DNA of 64,000 nt from SHVO01 sp050246995 (GTDB lineage: Bacteria; Pseudomonadota; Alphaproteobacteria; Rhodospirillales; Rhodospirillaceae), in contig JBFWVA010000002.1 of assembly GCA_050246995.1 (NCBI GenBank), positions 433,725-497,724 on the forward strand. The letters are read 5' to 3'. Both the position numbers and the translations under genes were made by a program. Under the pieces are notes generated by a model, which was given only the letters and a program-made list of their open reading frames with translations, ran no database searches and had not been told where the DNA came from. This document shows positions 53,612 to 62,756 of the stretch, piece by piece; the first letter of the stretch is position 1, and each line of letters begins with the position of its first letter.

Positions 53612-54517
53612 ATGGCCAATTTAGATCGTGAAAACCTCAAGAAGGCCACCGTCTACATCGGCGAAACCAATTATTATGAACGCAACAAGCTGCGCGACAT
53701 GTTTCTCGCGCAGGGATTGAAGCAGGTCGTCTGTCACGCAAACATCGAGAGCCTGCGCGGATTAATCGCGGAAGTGCCGCCCGACCTACTGGTGCTGGCC
53801 GACAACTTCGATCCCGCCATTTATGGGCTCGTGCGCGACATCCGATTCCAGAGACTTTCCGATAACCCGTTTATGCTTATCAGCATGTTGGTTTCGGCCA
53901 ACCGACGTGAGGCCCTCGACCTCGCGATCGAGGCGGGCGTGGACGACATCATCATCAAGCCGGTGGCCGCCGACCGTATTCAAGAACGCCTCAAGCTGGT
54001 CACCTTCCACCGTCGGCCCTTCATCGCCGTGGACGGCTACGTTGGCCCGGAGCGTAAAGCCGAAGATCGTGCCGCCGGCGTCAAGCGCTTCCCGGTCGTC
54101 AACACGTTGCTCGAAAAGGTCAACGGGCGCGATATGGACAAGCTTGCGCTCAAGGCCGCCGTCGAAGGTTCGCTGCAGAAGGTCCTGCAGGCGCAGCTCG
54201 ATTCCCAAAGCTTCCGCCTTGGCGAAGTGTGCGAACGCCTGGTGCAGGCGTACGATACGAACATGATTGGCGACGAAGTGCAGACGGATTTGCACACGCT
54301 GGCCGGTGTGCTGCGCGATGCATCGAAGGTCGCCGACAAGTTGAAAGACGTGCAGCTTTCACAGCTCTGTCTGTCGCTGGCCGCTAATGTGGACGGCATC
54401 GCCGACCACTACGACGATCCGTCATCGGTGGAAATCGACCTGATCCGTAAGGTGACGGCGGCCTTCAGTATGGCGATGAAGTCGCCGGCCCCGCATAACG
54501 ACGCGAACGTCGCCTAA
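53612..54517 (+). CDS. Receiver-like protein with YVGPER motif, paralogue 2
   Basis: The protein has 301 residues. It has the same plan as 49952-50893: ATVYIGETNYYERNKL (acidic pocket lost), PPDLLVLADNFDPAIYG, DDIIIKPVAADRIQERL, then RRPFIAVDGYVGPERK and a helical C-terminal half with FPVVNTLLEKVNGRDMDKL and VLRDASKVADKLKD. It is preceded by a 95-bp gap after amrA. The pairing of two such proteins on both sides of the AmmeMemoRadiSam genes suggests shared regulation or function. I find no DNA-binding motif. Confidence 0.8.
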   Translation: MANLDRENLKKATVYIGETNYYERNKLRDMFLAQGLKQVVCHANIESLRGLIAEVPPDLLVLADNFDPAIYGLVRDIRFQRLSDNPFMLISMLVSANRREALDLAIEAGVDDIIIKPVAADRIQERLKLVTFHRRPFIAVDGYVGPERKAEDRAAGVKRFPVVNTLLEKVNGRDMDKLALKAAVEGSLQKVLQAQLDSQSFRLGEVCERLVQAYDTNMIGDEVQTDLHTLAGVLRDASKVADKLKDVQLSQLCLSLAANVDGIADHYDDPSSVEIDLIRKVTAAFSMAMKSPAPHNDANVA

Positions 54518-54724
54518 CCCCTTACGGCCACAGCAACGCCCCAAGCGTCCCGAAGCTGCGCTTCGAGGCTTTCCTGGAAAAGGCCCTGCTGACAGGCGCC
54601 CCCGGAGCAACGCCTCTTCATGGTCTCGATCACGATCGCCTGATCGCATTCCGAACGCGCCCCCGCGCGCTCGCGCTTACCCCGTGCGTCGATTAATTTT
54701 ATCGCCGGAAAACAGGAGACGTGC

Positions 54725-54726
<2 letters not shown>
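54514..54726 (-). CDS. Possible small cysteine-containing protein
   Basis: This is a 70-residue frame with a proline-poor, charged sequence ending in SGGACQQGLFQESLEAQLRD and VAVAVRG. Its stop shares bases with the stop of the receiver-like gene (a pattern seen at several convergent pairs here), and its first ATG overlaps the SOD start. The real start could be the internal ATG before KRRCSGG. No family is recognised. It may be spurious. Confidence 0.3.
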
Positions 54727-55423
<697 letters not shown>

Positions 55424-55436
55424 CAGCGGTGTCCGC

Positions 55437-55727
55437 TTAGGCGTGCCAGTTTGCGACGAGAAACTCGGAAATCTCGGGCTTGATATTGTACCAGCGGGCG
55501 TCGTTCTTTGTGGCGTCGATGACGACCAGTTTGTCGTCCATGTTCATGGCCGCCCAGACCTTGTTGCCGACGTACTGGGCGTCGAGATCACCATGGATAT
55601 AGAACGTGTTCTTATTGATGCGGGCCCAGGCACAGCCAAGCCCCTCAATCGTCTGCGCGATCCGCTCATCTCCCTTCTCCGGGCGGAGAAGTTCAAAAGC
55701 GACAAAGATGTTTCGCGGCTGTCCCAT
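55437..55727 (-). CDS. Small SinR/Cas2-like ferredoxin-fold protein
   Basis: The protein has 96 residues. The pattern strand (NIFVAFELLRP), helix (DERIAQTIEGLG), strand (CAWARINKNTFYIHG), helix (DAQYVGNKVWAAMN), strand (DDKLVVIDATKND) fits the compact beta-alpha-beta fold of SinR/VapD/Cas2-type proteins. There is no CRISPR array or other cas gene in the window. The acidic residue expected for nuclease activity in the first strand is not clear. Convergent with the SOD gene, 13 bp apart. The function is unknown. Confidence 0.6.
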   Translation of the reverse strand: MGQPRNIFVAFELLRPEKGDERIAQTIEGLGCAWARINKNTFYIHGDLDAQYVGNKVWAAMNMDDKLVVIDATKNDARWYNIKPEISEFLVANWHA

Positions 55728-56140
55728 CGTGTCCCCGGACGCTTTTACGTCTGTTTTTTAGCACAAGGCCGCTTTTTTCAGAATTTATCCATATAAAATA
55801 ACTAGTTACGGGTAATTCTGCGAACCTGCAGCCATCACTTTAAGACCGTAGCAGGCGAAAATTGAAGCTTGGTTAAGGCTCTCTTCCCGGGGGTGTGCGC
55901 CGGATGCGCCCCCGGTTAGCGTTCCTCCTCCGCGACGCCGGCGAATCACGGCCTTGGGAGGATCATCACAAGGTTGCCGTAATCGCCGGTGTTATTGCTA
56001 TAAGGTGCGCCGCGACTGGCCCTCCCGGGTCAGTCGCCGTTTTGTACCTTGGGCGGCCCTCGCGGGCTCGCCTCACTTCCATACCTTCAGCCAGCCCACC
56101 CGGTTGGCCTGGGGCTTTCTTTCGTCAGGGGGATGAGTTG
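55728..56140 (+). other. 413-bp gene-free leader of the autotransporter gene
   Basis: No gene is supported here; the frame open from 55895 lacks a ribosome site. The first 100 bp are AT-rich and likely hold the promoters of both flanking genes. The rest contains paired segments: TCCTCC 55923-55928 with GGAGGA 55957-55962, an 11-bp hairpin 56012-56037 (loop TCCC) followed by TTTT at 56040-56043, and a second hairpin 56052-56072 with one bulge. The first resembles an intrinsic terminator lying 100 bp before the start codon. This could be an attenuation-type control element. The ribosome site AGGGGGA is at 56127-56133. Confidence 0.55.
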
Positions 56141-59100
56141 ATGTCCGGCCGCGCTATCACGTTCAAGAAGTTTGGCTCTTACCTCGCGCTGGCAACGGCC
56201 GTGTCGTCCCTGACAGTCAAAGTGGCCCATGCGGGCGATCTCACCATATCGACGGCCCGGACCACGCCGGCCTCGACACTCGCCGGCGACGGCAGCGGCC
56301 CCGGAAACATCATCGTCGACTCTGCCGGCAGCATCGCGATCTCGGACCCATCGATCATCACGCTGAACAGCAACAACACGATCACCAACCGCGGCACGCT
56401 CGACACCAAGGCCGAACAGAACGCCTCGGGCATTCTGGTCGACCTGTCGCAGAACCGTACGGGCAATGTTCAGAACTTTGGCCAGCTTACGGTGCAAGGT
56501 CCTCAGCAAGGCAGCGCGCTTTTGAATTCGCCGGTCAACAACGCCGGTATCCGTGTAGCCGGTCCCGGCACGTTCACCGGTTCGGTGATCAACGATGTCG
56601 GTGGCGTCATCGGCGTCGCGGGCAACGGCTCAGCCGCTATCGCCATCGAATCCACCCTGATCGGCGATCTGACCAACAACGGCCTGCTCAACGTGGCCAA
56701 CGCGGATTCCTACGCGATCAAAACAACCGGTCACATCATCGGCAATTTCAATTCCAGCGGCGCTATCACCGCGACAAGCACCAACGGCGTCGGTATCTAT
56801 ATCGGCGGTGGGATCGAGGGCGCGTACGTCCACAGCGGCACGATCACGGCCGGCAATCCGGAACAGATTGTCAGCCCGGACGGCATTCGTATCGAGCGCA
56901 CGGCGCCGCTGCCCGCCAAAGCCGGTGTATGGGTGGCCTCGAGCCTCACCGACGGCTTCGGCATCTCCGGCAACGGCTACACCATCGCCCAGCAGAGCGT
57001 AGACGCGACAGCGGCCGCTGCGCTTCCCATCGACGCCACGATCGACACCTACGGTCCCGGTCCCGCGGTCCTGATTTCACAAGGCGGCCCTGGCGGTCCG
57101 CAAAACATCGTCATTGGGCGGCGCGGCGATAATGAATACTCGTTCATCAACCAAGGCATCCTGACCACGTCGGGCGCTATCGCGGGCACCAATGCCGTCA
57201 CCGTTAATATCGAAGGTCAATCGATCGGCGGCACGATTTTCACGACCACACTGACCAACGGCTTCACGAACGCCGGCGGCGACATCAACACTTATGCCTT
57301 GGACGCCACAGCCACCGCTGTGCGTATCGGCAGCTATGCGAACGTGCCCACGATCAACAATAGCGGCGACATCACGGCCATCACGACCGACTCGACGACC
57401 AACACCGCTACTGGTGTGGTCGGCACAAAAGGCGGCAGCGCCTACGGCATCGTGATCGAAAGCGGCGCCCAGGTACGCACCTTGCTCAACAGCGGCAAGA
57501 TCAACGTGACGTCGGATGGCGCGGCCTCCGGTTCGTACGGCATCATTGACCGGTCAGGGTCGGTCGTGACGTTTGGCAACGCCGGCGACATCACGGCCAA
57601 GCTCGCCACGGGCAGTACGGGTGAAAGGATCGCCGTCGACTTCCGCGCAAACACCGCGGGCATGGCGTTCAACAACACCGGCAACATCACCGGAGACGTT
57701 CTCCTGGGCGGCGGCTACCAGTCGCTGACAATGAGCGGTACGGCCAAAATCGACGGGAACCTGACCTTTCAGTCGGGGGCCTCCAAGAGCGGCACAAGTG
57801 TCGTCGACCTCAATGGCGGTGCGATCACCGGCCGTATCAACCTCGGAAACGGTAACGGCGGCATCACCCTCGCCGGCGCGGCGGCCAAGGGCGGCTTCAC
57901 GATGGGCACCGGCACCCTCGCCAACATCACCGTTTCCTCGTCCGAGCTTTCGCTGCTTTCGGCCGGCCCGCTACGTACCGAAACGGCGCAGTTCATCAAC
58001 AGCTCCCGCATCAATTTCGACATCTCCGGAAACTCCGGCGCGCCGCTGCTGACCGCTAACGGCAATGTCACCATCTCGGGCAATACCAAGCTCGTCAGCA
58101 CGATCACCGGCATCCTGGAAGGACGTCAGGTCTACACACTGATCGATGCCGGCACGCTGACCTTGGGCGCCTCGCTTGCCCAGATGTCGGAAGTCCCGGT
58201 CTCCTACATGAACAACATCGCGTTCAGTCTGGCGCCGAATGATCCAAGCATCCTGCAGCTGACGGTCGAGCGCCGCTCGGCCGCTGCGCTGGGACTAGGT
58301 CCGAACATGACGGCGATTTACGATTCGCTCGCGCCCGCGCTCAATCAAGATTCACCGGTGGCCACCGCTCTTTCAGGCCTTGCGACCCAAAATGAGTTCA
58401 ACGCCGGCCTCAAGCAACTGATGCCGGACAGCAGCGGCGCCGTCATGCAGACGGCCCTCTCCTCGGCGGACGCCACAAGCGGAATGATCCGCCGGCGTCT
58501 CCTCGGCGTCGCCCGCGGCGGTGCGCCGGATCACTCGCGCGGCGATATCGCAAGCTTTTGGGTCCAAGCGTTGGGCAACTATGGGGACCAACAGGGAAAA
58601 GGCGAGCAGAACGGTTTCTCGTACTGGGGTCTCGGCATCGCGCTCGGCGCTGACTTCCCGCTTGATCGCAGCGGCAACACGACCGCCGGCGTCAGCTTCG
58701 TTGAGTCATGGCACTCGGTGAGCCTGAACGTCTCGACGCATTCGCCGGTGCAGTTCTACAGCACGCAGCTTCACGCCTACGCCCACCACCAAAGCGGCAA
58801 CGTTTACGTCCAAGGTATGGCGGGCGGCGCATACAACACCTACGACCAGCCGCAACGTGCGGTGAGTTTCGGCGGTCTCGACCGCAAAGCGGTCGGCAAG
58901 TGGAGCGGTTTCCAATACAACGGCAGCGTCGAAGCCGGTTATCTGTTCCACAGCGGCCTTTATGAATTTGGACCCTATGGTCGAATCTCGTATTTGAACA
59001 TCAAGGAGAACGCGTACACCGAAACCGGCGGCGGTACGGGCGTGAATCTCTCTATCGATGACCGCACCGGTGAATCTCTGCGCGGCACGGCGGGTTTTGC

Positions 59101-59389
59101 GGTCAACCGCAACATCCCATTGTCATACGACAGCTACATCGAAGCTCAGCTGCGCGGCGGCTACACGCGTGAATTCATGAACGATCCCGTGAGCGTTTCA
59201 GCGCGCTTCGCGTCCGGCGGCCCGACCTTCGTGAATGTCGGCAATGTGTGGGGCCAAAACCGTATGACCGCGGGCTTCGGCATTGCGCACAAGGATAGCT
59301 ATTCGTCGGTGAGCCTCGATTACGATGCGGAAGTCGCTTCGGGCTTTCTGTCGCACACCGCTGCGGTGACCATCCGGTTCCGCTTCTGA
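56141..59389 (+). CDS. Autotransporter (type Va) with beta-helical passenger
   Basis: The protein has 1082 residues from the ATG at 56141, seven bases after AGGGGGA. The signal peptide MSGRAITFKKFGSYLALA runs to about residue 30 (KVAHAGD). The passenger (30-790) is rich in G, N, T and S with recurring short strands such as NNTITNRGTLDT and TNNGLLNVANADS, the mark of a right-handed beta helix. From about residue 805 a 12-strand beta barrel begins (FWVQALGNYGDQQG) and ends VTIRFRF with C-terminal Phe, needed for BAM insertion. No protease or adhesion motif is apparent in the passenger. A Sel1-like lipoprotein gene starts within its stop codon (TGATG). Confidence 0.93.
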   Translation: MSGRAITFKKFGSYLALATAVSSLTVKVAHAGDLTISTARTTPASTLAGDGSGPGNIIVDSAGSIAISDPSIITLNSNNTITNRGTLDTKAEQNASGILVDLSQNRTGNVQNFGQLTVQGPQQGSALLNSPVNNAGIRVAGPGTFTGSVINDVGGVIGVAGNGSAAIAIESTLIGDLTNNGLLNVANADSYAIKTTGHIIGNFNSSGAITATSTNGVGIYIGGGIEGAYVHSGTITAGNPEQIVSPDGIRIERTAPLPAKAGVWVASSLTDGFGISGNGYTIAQQSVDATAAAALPIDATIDTYGPGPAVLISQGGPGGPQNIVIGRRGDNEYSFINQGILTTSGAIAGTNAVTVNIEGQSIGGTIFTTTLTNGFTNAGGDINTYALDATATAVRIGSYANVPTINNSGDITAITTDSTTNTATGVVGTKGGSAYGIVIESGAQVRTLLNSGKINVTSDGAASGSYGIIDRSGSVVTFGNAGDITAKLATGSTGERIAVDFRANTAGMAFNNTGNITGDVLLGGGYQSLTMSGTAKIDGNLTFQSGASKSGTSVVDLNGGAITGRINLGNGNGGITLAGAAAKGGFTMGTGTLANITVSSSELSLLSAGPLRTETAQFINSSRINFDISGNSGAPLLTANGNVTISGNTKLVSTITGILEGRQVYTLIDAGTLTLGASLAQMSEVPVSYMNNIAFSLAPNDPSILQLTVERRSAAALGLGPNMTAIYDSLAPALNQDSPVATALSGLATQNEFNAGLKQLMPDSSGAVMQTALSSADATSGMIRRRLLGVARGGAPDHSRGDIASFWVQALGNYGDQQGKGEQNGFSYWGLGIALGADFPLDRSGNTTAGVSFVESWHSVSLNVSTHSPVQFYSTQLHAYAHHQSGNVYVQGMAGGAYNTYDQPQRAVSFGGLDRKAVGKWSGFQYNGSVEAGYLFHSGLYEFGPYGRISYLNIKENAYTETGGGTGVNLSIDDRTGESLRGTAGFAVNRNIPLSYDSYIEAQLRGGYTREFMNDPVSVSARFASGGPTFVNVGNVWGQNRMTAGFGIAHKDSYSSVSLDYDAEVASGFLSHTAAVTIRFRF

Positions 59390-60072
59390 TGAACCGCTTC
59401 GCTCTCCTCGCCTGCGTCGGCGCCGCCGCACTCGCCCTTACGAGCTGCGGAGGCGGAAGCGGAGGGGGACGCGGGGGAATGGAGCGAGACGAGAGCATGA
59501 TTGTGGCGCAACGCGCGGACGGCACAAGCGTCGCCGTGCGCCCCGGACGCGATCCCAACGGTGCATACATTCAGGCGACCGAGTTCAAGGGCAAAGGCGA
59601 TTGCGCGACGGCTATTAAACTCCTTCGTCCTGTCGCACGGCTTGGCCCCGGGTACGAGAACGCGCAGACCGCGCTGGGCGAGTGCCTCCTGGAAAGCGCC
59701 GACACGCGCGAGGAAGGCGTAACCTGGATCACACGCGCCGCCGACGCAGGCTGGCCCGAAGCCCAAGCCTCGCTCGCCTTCCATTTCGGCGGGGACTCGT
59801 CGGCCCACAACGGCGAAGAAGCGGCATACTGGCTCGCGCTTTACGACGCCAATCCGGGTAAAGCCCGCGTCGCGTTCCAAGCACCCGATCCGAAGACAAT
59901 GGGCGCAGTGCGCGCCGCACTGACGGACGCTGAAAAAGCCGCGGGCGTCAAACGTGCAGCCGGTTGGCAACAGAAGCTGTGGATTCCACCGGCGCCTTCA
60001 GAATCCGATAACCCGGGCTTGCGGCCCGAAGGGCGCGAGCGCGGCGGATTCCGGGGGCCGCCGCCCCGCTAG
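59389..60072 (+). CDS. Sel1-like repeat lipoprotein
   Basis: The protein has 227 residues. A lipoprotein signal MNRFALLACVGAAALALTSC places the lipidated cysteine at 20 (LTSC), followed by a glycine-rich tether. Then come about two Sel1/TPR-type helical units (AIKLLRPVARLGPGYENAQ, GVTWITRAADAGWPEAQAS, EEAAYWLALYDANPG). The end is proline-rich. Residues after Cys (GGG) predict the outer membrane. It is translationally coupled to the autotransporter, which suggests help in secretion or display. Inference. Confidence 0.8.
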   Translation: MNRFALLACVGAAALALTSCGGGSGGGRGGMERDESMIVAQRADGTSVAVRPGRDPNGAYIQATEFKGKGDCATAIKLLRPVARLGPGYENAQTALGECLLESADTREEGVTWITRAADAGWPEAQASLAFHFGGDSSAHNGEEAAYWLALYDANPGKARVAFQAPDPKTMGAVRAALTDAEKAAGVKRAAGWQQKLWIPPAPSESDNPGLRPEGRERGGFRGPPPR

Positions 60073-60149
60073 AACATGCCCTAGCCCAAGCCCCTGCATT
60101 CGCGCTATCACCGGGAACCTTAAGGATTTCCGGACCCGCGAGCGCTTTC

Positions 60150-61529
60150 ATGCCGCTGACGCTTTACAATACGCTGAGCCGCCGCAAGGAGCTCTTCACA
60201 CCGATCGACCCAAACCGCGTCACCATGTATGTGTGCGGCCCGACGGTTTACAACTACACCCATGTGGGTAACGCGCGGCCTCCCGTCGTATTCGACGTGC
60301 TTTACCGCATACTCAAGGACCGCTATCCGCTGGTCGTTTACGCCCGCAACATCACGGATGTGGACGACAAGATTAATACGGCGGCGAAGAATGAAGGCGT
60401 GCCCATCGACGTCATTGCCTCGCGATACACCGACATCTGGCACGAAGACATGGATGCCTTCAACGTCCTGCGCCCGTCCATCGAGCCGCACGCGACGCAG
60501 CACATCCCCCAGATGCTGCGTATGATCGAAGATCTCATCGCGCGCGGCCACGCCTACGCGGCGGAAGGTCACGTCCTGTTCAATGTGCCCAGTTTCCCGA
60601 AATACGGCTCGCTGTCAGGCCGGAACCGCGACGATATGATCGCCGGCGCGCGTGTCGAAGTCGCCCCGTACAAGAAAGACCCCGCCGACTTCGTGTTGTG
60701 GAAGCCCTCGACGCCGGACCAACCGGGCTGGGACAGCCCGTGGGGCCGGGGACGGCCCGGCTGGCATATCGAATGCTCGGCGATGATCGACGCGCACCTC
60801 GGCGAGAGCATCGACATTCATGGCGGCGGACAGGATTTGATTTTCCCGCACCATGAGAATGAACTGGCGCAGAGCACCTGCGCGCACGGCGGCAAACGGT
60901 TCGTCGGCATCTGGATGCATAACGGCTTCCTGACGATGAACCGTGAGAAGATGTCCAAGTCGCTGGGTAACATTATCAGTTCGAACGAAGCCTTGAAGTC
61001 GACGCCAGGCGAAGCGCTTCGCTGGGCGCTGCTGTCGGCGCACTACCGTCAGCCGCTGGATTGGTCGGATGACAGCCCCATGCAGGCCAAGAAGACCTTG
61101 GACCGCCTATATGGTGCGCTGGACCAGGTGGCCGATATCGAAGAGACAGACGAGGAGCCGCCCGAGGCTTTCGTGGCGGCGCTGGAGGACGATTTGAATA
61201 CGCCGGCCGCGATGGCGGAGATCTCGGCGTTGGCGCGCGCGCTCAATTCAAGCACGGACGCGGCCGAAAAGGCGAAGCTGAAAGGCCAGTTGCTGGCGGC
61301 TGGCGCTATGATGGGCGTGCTGCAGCAAAAACCATCCGACTGGTTCGCCGCCGCGCCAAAAGCGAAATTGGTGGATGTGGCCGAAGTCGAAAAACTGATC
61401 GCGGCGCGCAATGAAGCGCGCAAAACGCGCAACTTCGCCGAAGCCGACCGCGTACGCGCCGCTTTGGATGCCCTCGGCGTCCTGATCGAAGACCGTGCCG
61501 ACGGCACCAAATGGCGGATGAAGGAATGA
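60150..61529 (+). CDS. cysS: Cysteinyl-tRNA synthetase
   Basis: This 459-residue class I synthetase has PTVYNYTHVGNARP (HIGH equivalent), the zinc-binding cysteine/histidine set CGPTVYN, HIECSAMIDAHLG and FPHHENELAQS, then the KMSKSLGN motif. A helical anticodon domain follows. It charges tRNA-Cys. It overlaps argE by four bases. Upstream of it, 60073-60149 shows nothing notable. Confidence 0.97.
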   Translation: MPLTLYNTLSRRKELFTPIDPNRVTMYVCGPTVYNYTHVGNARPPVVFDVLYRILKDRYPLVVYARNITDVDDKINTAAKNEGVPIDVIASRYTDIWHEDMDAFNVLRPSIEPHATQHIPQMLRMIEDLIARGHAYAAEGHVLFNVPSFPKYGSLSGRNRDDMIAGARVEVAPYKKDPADFVLWKPSTPDQPGWDSPWGRGRPGWHIECSAMIDAHLGESIDIHGGGQDLIFPHHENELAQSTCAHGGKRFVGIWMHNGFLTMNREKMSKSLGNIISSNEALKSTPGEALRWALLSAHYRQPLDWSDDSPMQAKKTLDRLYGALDQVADIEETDEEPPEAFVAALEDDLNTPAAMAEISALARALNSSTDAAEKAKLKGQLLAAGAMMGVLQQKPSDWFAAAPKAKLVDVAEVEKLIAARNEARKTRNFAEADRVRAALDALGVLIEDRADGTKWRMKE

Positions 61530-62695
61530 GCCTCTCGCCCGCCGCCGCCCGCTCCATCGCCATGCTGGAAAAGCTGGTGGCGTTCGATACGGTATCTCGC
61601 AATTCCAACCTCGCGTTCATCGGCTTCATTCAGGAGCTGTTGAAAGCGCACGGCGTGGAAAGCCGTCTCGTCTACAACGAAGAAAAGACCAAGGCGAACC
61701 TGCTTGCCACCGTCGGGCCAAATGTCGCGGGCGGTATTGTCCTGTCGGGTCACACCGATGTCGTGCCGATCGACGGGCAGGATTGGCACACCGATCCGTT
61801 CAGTGTCGTCGCGAAGGACGGCCGCCTCTACGGACGCGGCACGGCAGACATGAAATGCTTCCTCGCCATTGCCCTGGCGGCGCTCGACGATATGAAAGCA
61901 GCGCCCCTGAAGACACCGTTGCATTTCGCCTTTTCCTATGACGAGGAAGTAGGATGCGCGGGCGTGCCGTCTCTGATTCGCCTCTTGAACAAGGAGTTGC
62001 CCGCACCGCGCGCGGTGATCGTCGGCGAGCCCACCGATATGAAAGTCGTGAGCGCCCATAAAGGCATCACAGGGGTGCGCACAATCGTGACCGGTCATGA
62101 ATCCCACTCGTCGCAGACCCACAGGGGCGTGAGCGCGGTGATGATCGCCGCCGAACTCATTCAATATCTGCGCGGTATGAGTGAAGAATCCGCCGCAAAA
62201 GGCCCGCACAATGGGTTATTCGAGCCGCCGCACTCGACGCTGACCGTGAACGTCATCAATGGCGGCACGGCGATCAACATCATGGCCGGAAGCTGCGAAT
62301 TCCAATGGGATGTGCGAGCCCTGCCGGAAGACGATCCGGACCGGTACATCCGCCGATTCACGGAACATTGCGCCCGTGAAGTGCTGCCCCGCATGCGCGC
62401 CATCGCGCCGAGCTGCAATATCGAAACCATCCCGCGCGCCGGGACGCCCGCGCTGAAACCCGAGCGCGAATCCGAGGCCGAACAATTGTGCCGGATGCTA
62501 ACCGGCGACAATGTGACGCGTGCCGTCGCATTCGCCGCCGAAGCGGGCCAATTCCAACAGACCGGATTATCGACCGTGATCTGCGGGCCGGGATCGATCT
62601 CGCAGGCCCATCAGCCCAATGAATATATCGAGATTTCGCAGGTCGAAGCCGGCACCACATTCATGCTCGACCTGATCCGGCACCTCGCCCGGTAA
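61526..62695 (+). CDS. argE: Acetylornithine deacetylase
   Basis: This 389-residue M20-family metallohydrolase from the ATG at 61526 (AAGGA just before) has ILSGHTDVVPIDGQDW with the first zinc ligands, GRGTADMKCFLAIALAAL with the bridging Asp, FSYDEEVGCAGV with the Glu pair, and ESHSSQTHRGVSAV and SISQAHQPNEYIEI at the C-terminus. It removes acetyl from N-acetylornithine in arginine synthesis. Other M20 enzymes such as DapE are alternatives, but the length and the loop GPGSISQAHQPNEYI favour ArgE. Confidence 0.9.
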   Translation: MSLSPAAARSIAMLEKLVAFDTVSRNSNLAFIGFIQELLKAHGVESRLVYNEEKTKANLLATVGPNVAGGIVLSGHTDVVPIDGQDWHTDPFSVVAKDGRLYGRGTADMKCFLAIALAALDDMKAAPLKTPLHFAFSYDEEVGCAGVPSLIRLLNKELPAPRAVIVGEPTDMKVVSAHKGITGVRTIVTGHESHSSQTHRGVSAVMIAAELIQYLRGMSEESAAKGPHNGLFEPPHSTLTVNVINGGTAINIMAGSCEFQWDVRALPEDDPDRYIRRFTEHCAREVLPRMRAIAPSCNIETIPRAGTPALKPERESEAEQLCRMLTGDNVTRAVAFAAEAGQFQQTGLSTVICGPGSISQAHQPNEYIEISQVEAGTTFMLDLIRHLAR

Positions 62696-62756
62696 GTTTT
62701 GATTTTGCCGCATTTACTGCGGCGGCCGGCGCCGCTTTCGCCGCAAAACGCCTCGT

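Noticed and set aside
55437..55727. Cas2-like protein as evidence of a CRISPR system
   Set aside because: No repeat array, cas1 or other cas gene is present in the window, and the fold is shared with non-CRISPR families.
55895..56140. In-frame N-terminal extension of the autotransporter (82 residues)
   Set aside because: The extension lacks a ribosome site and hydrophobic export features, while AGGGGGA and a normal signal peptide belong to the ATG at 56141.
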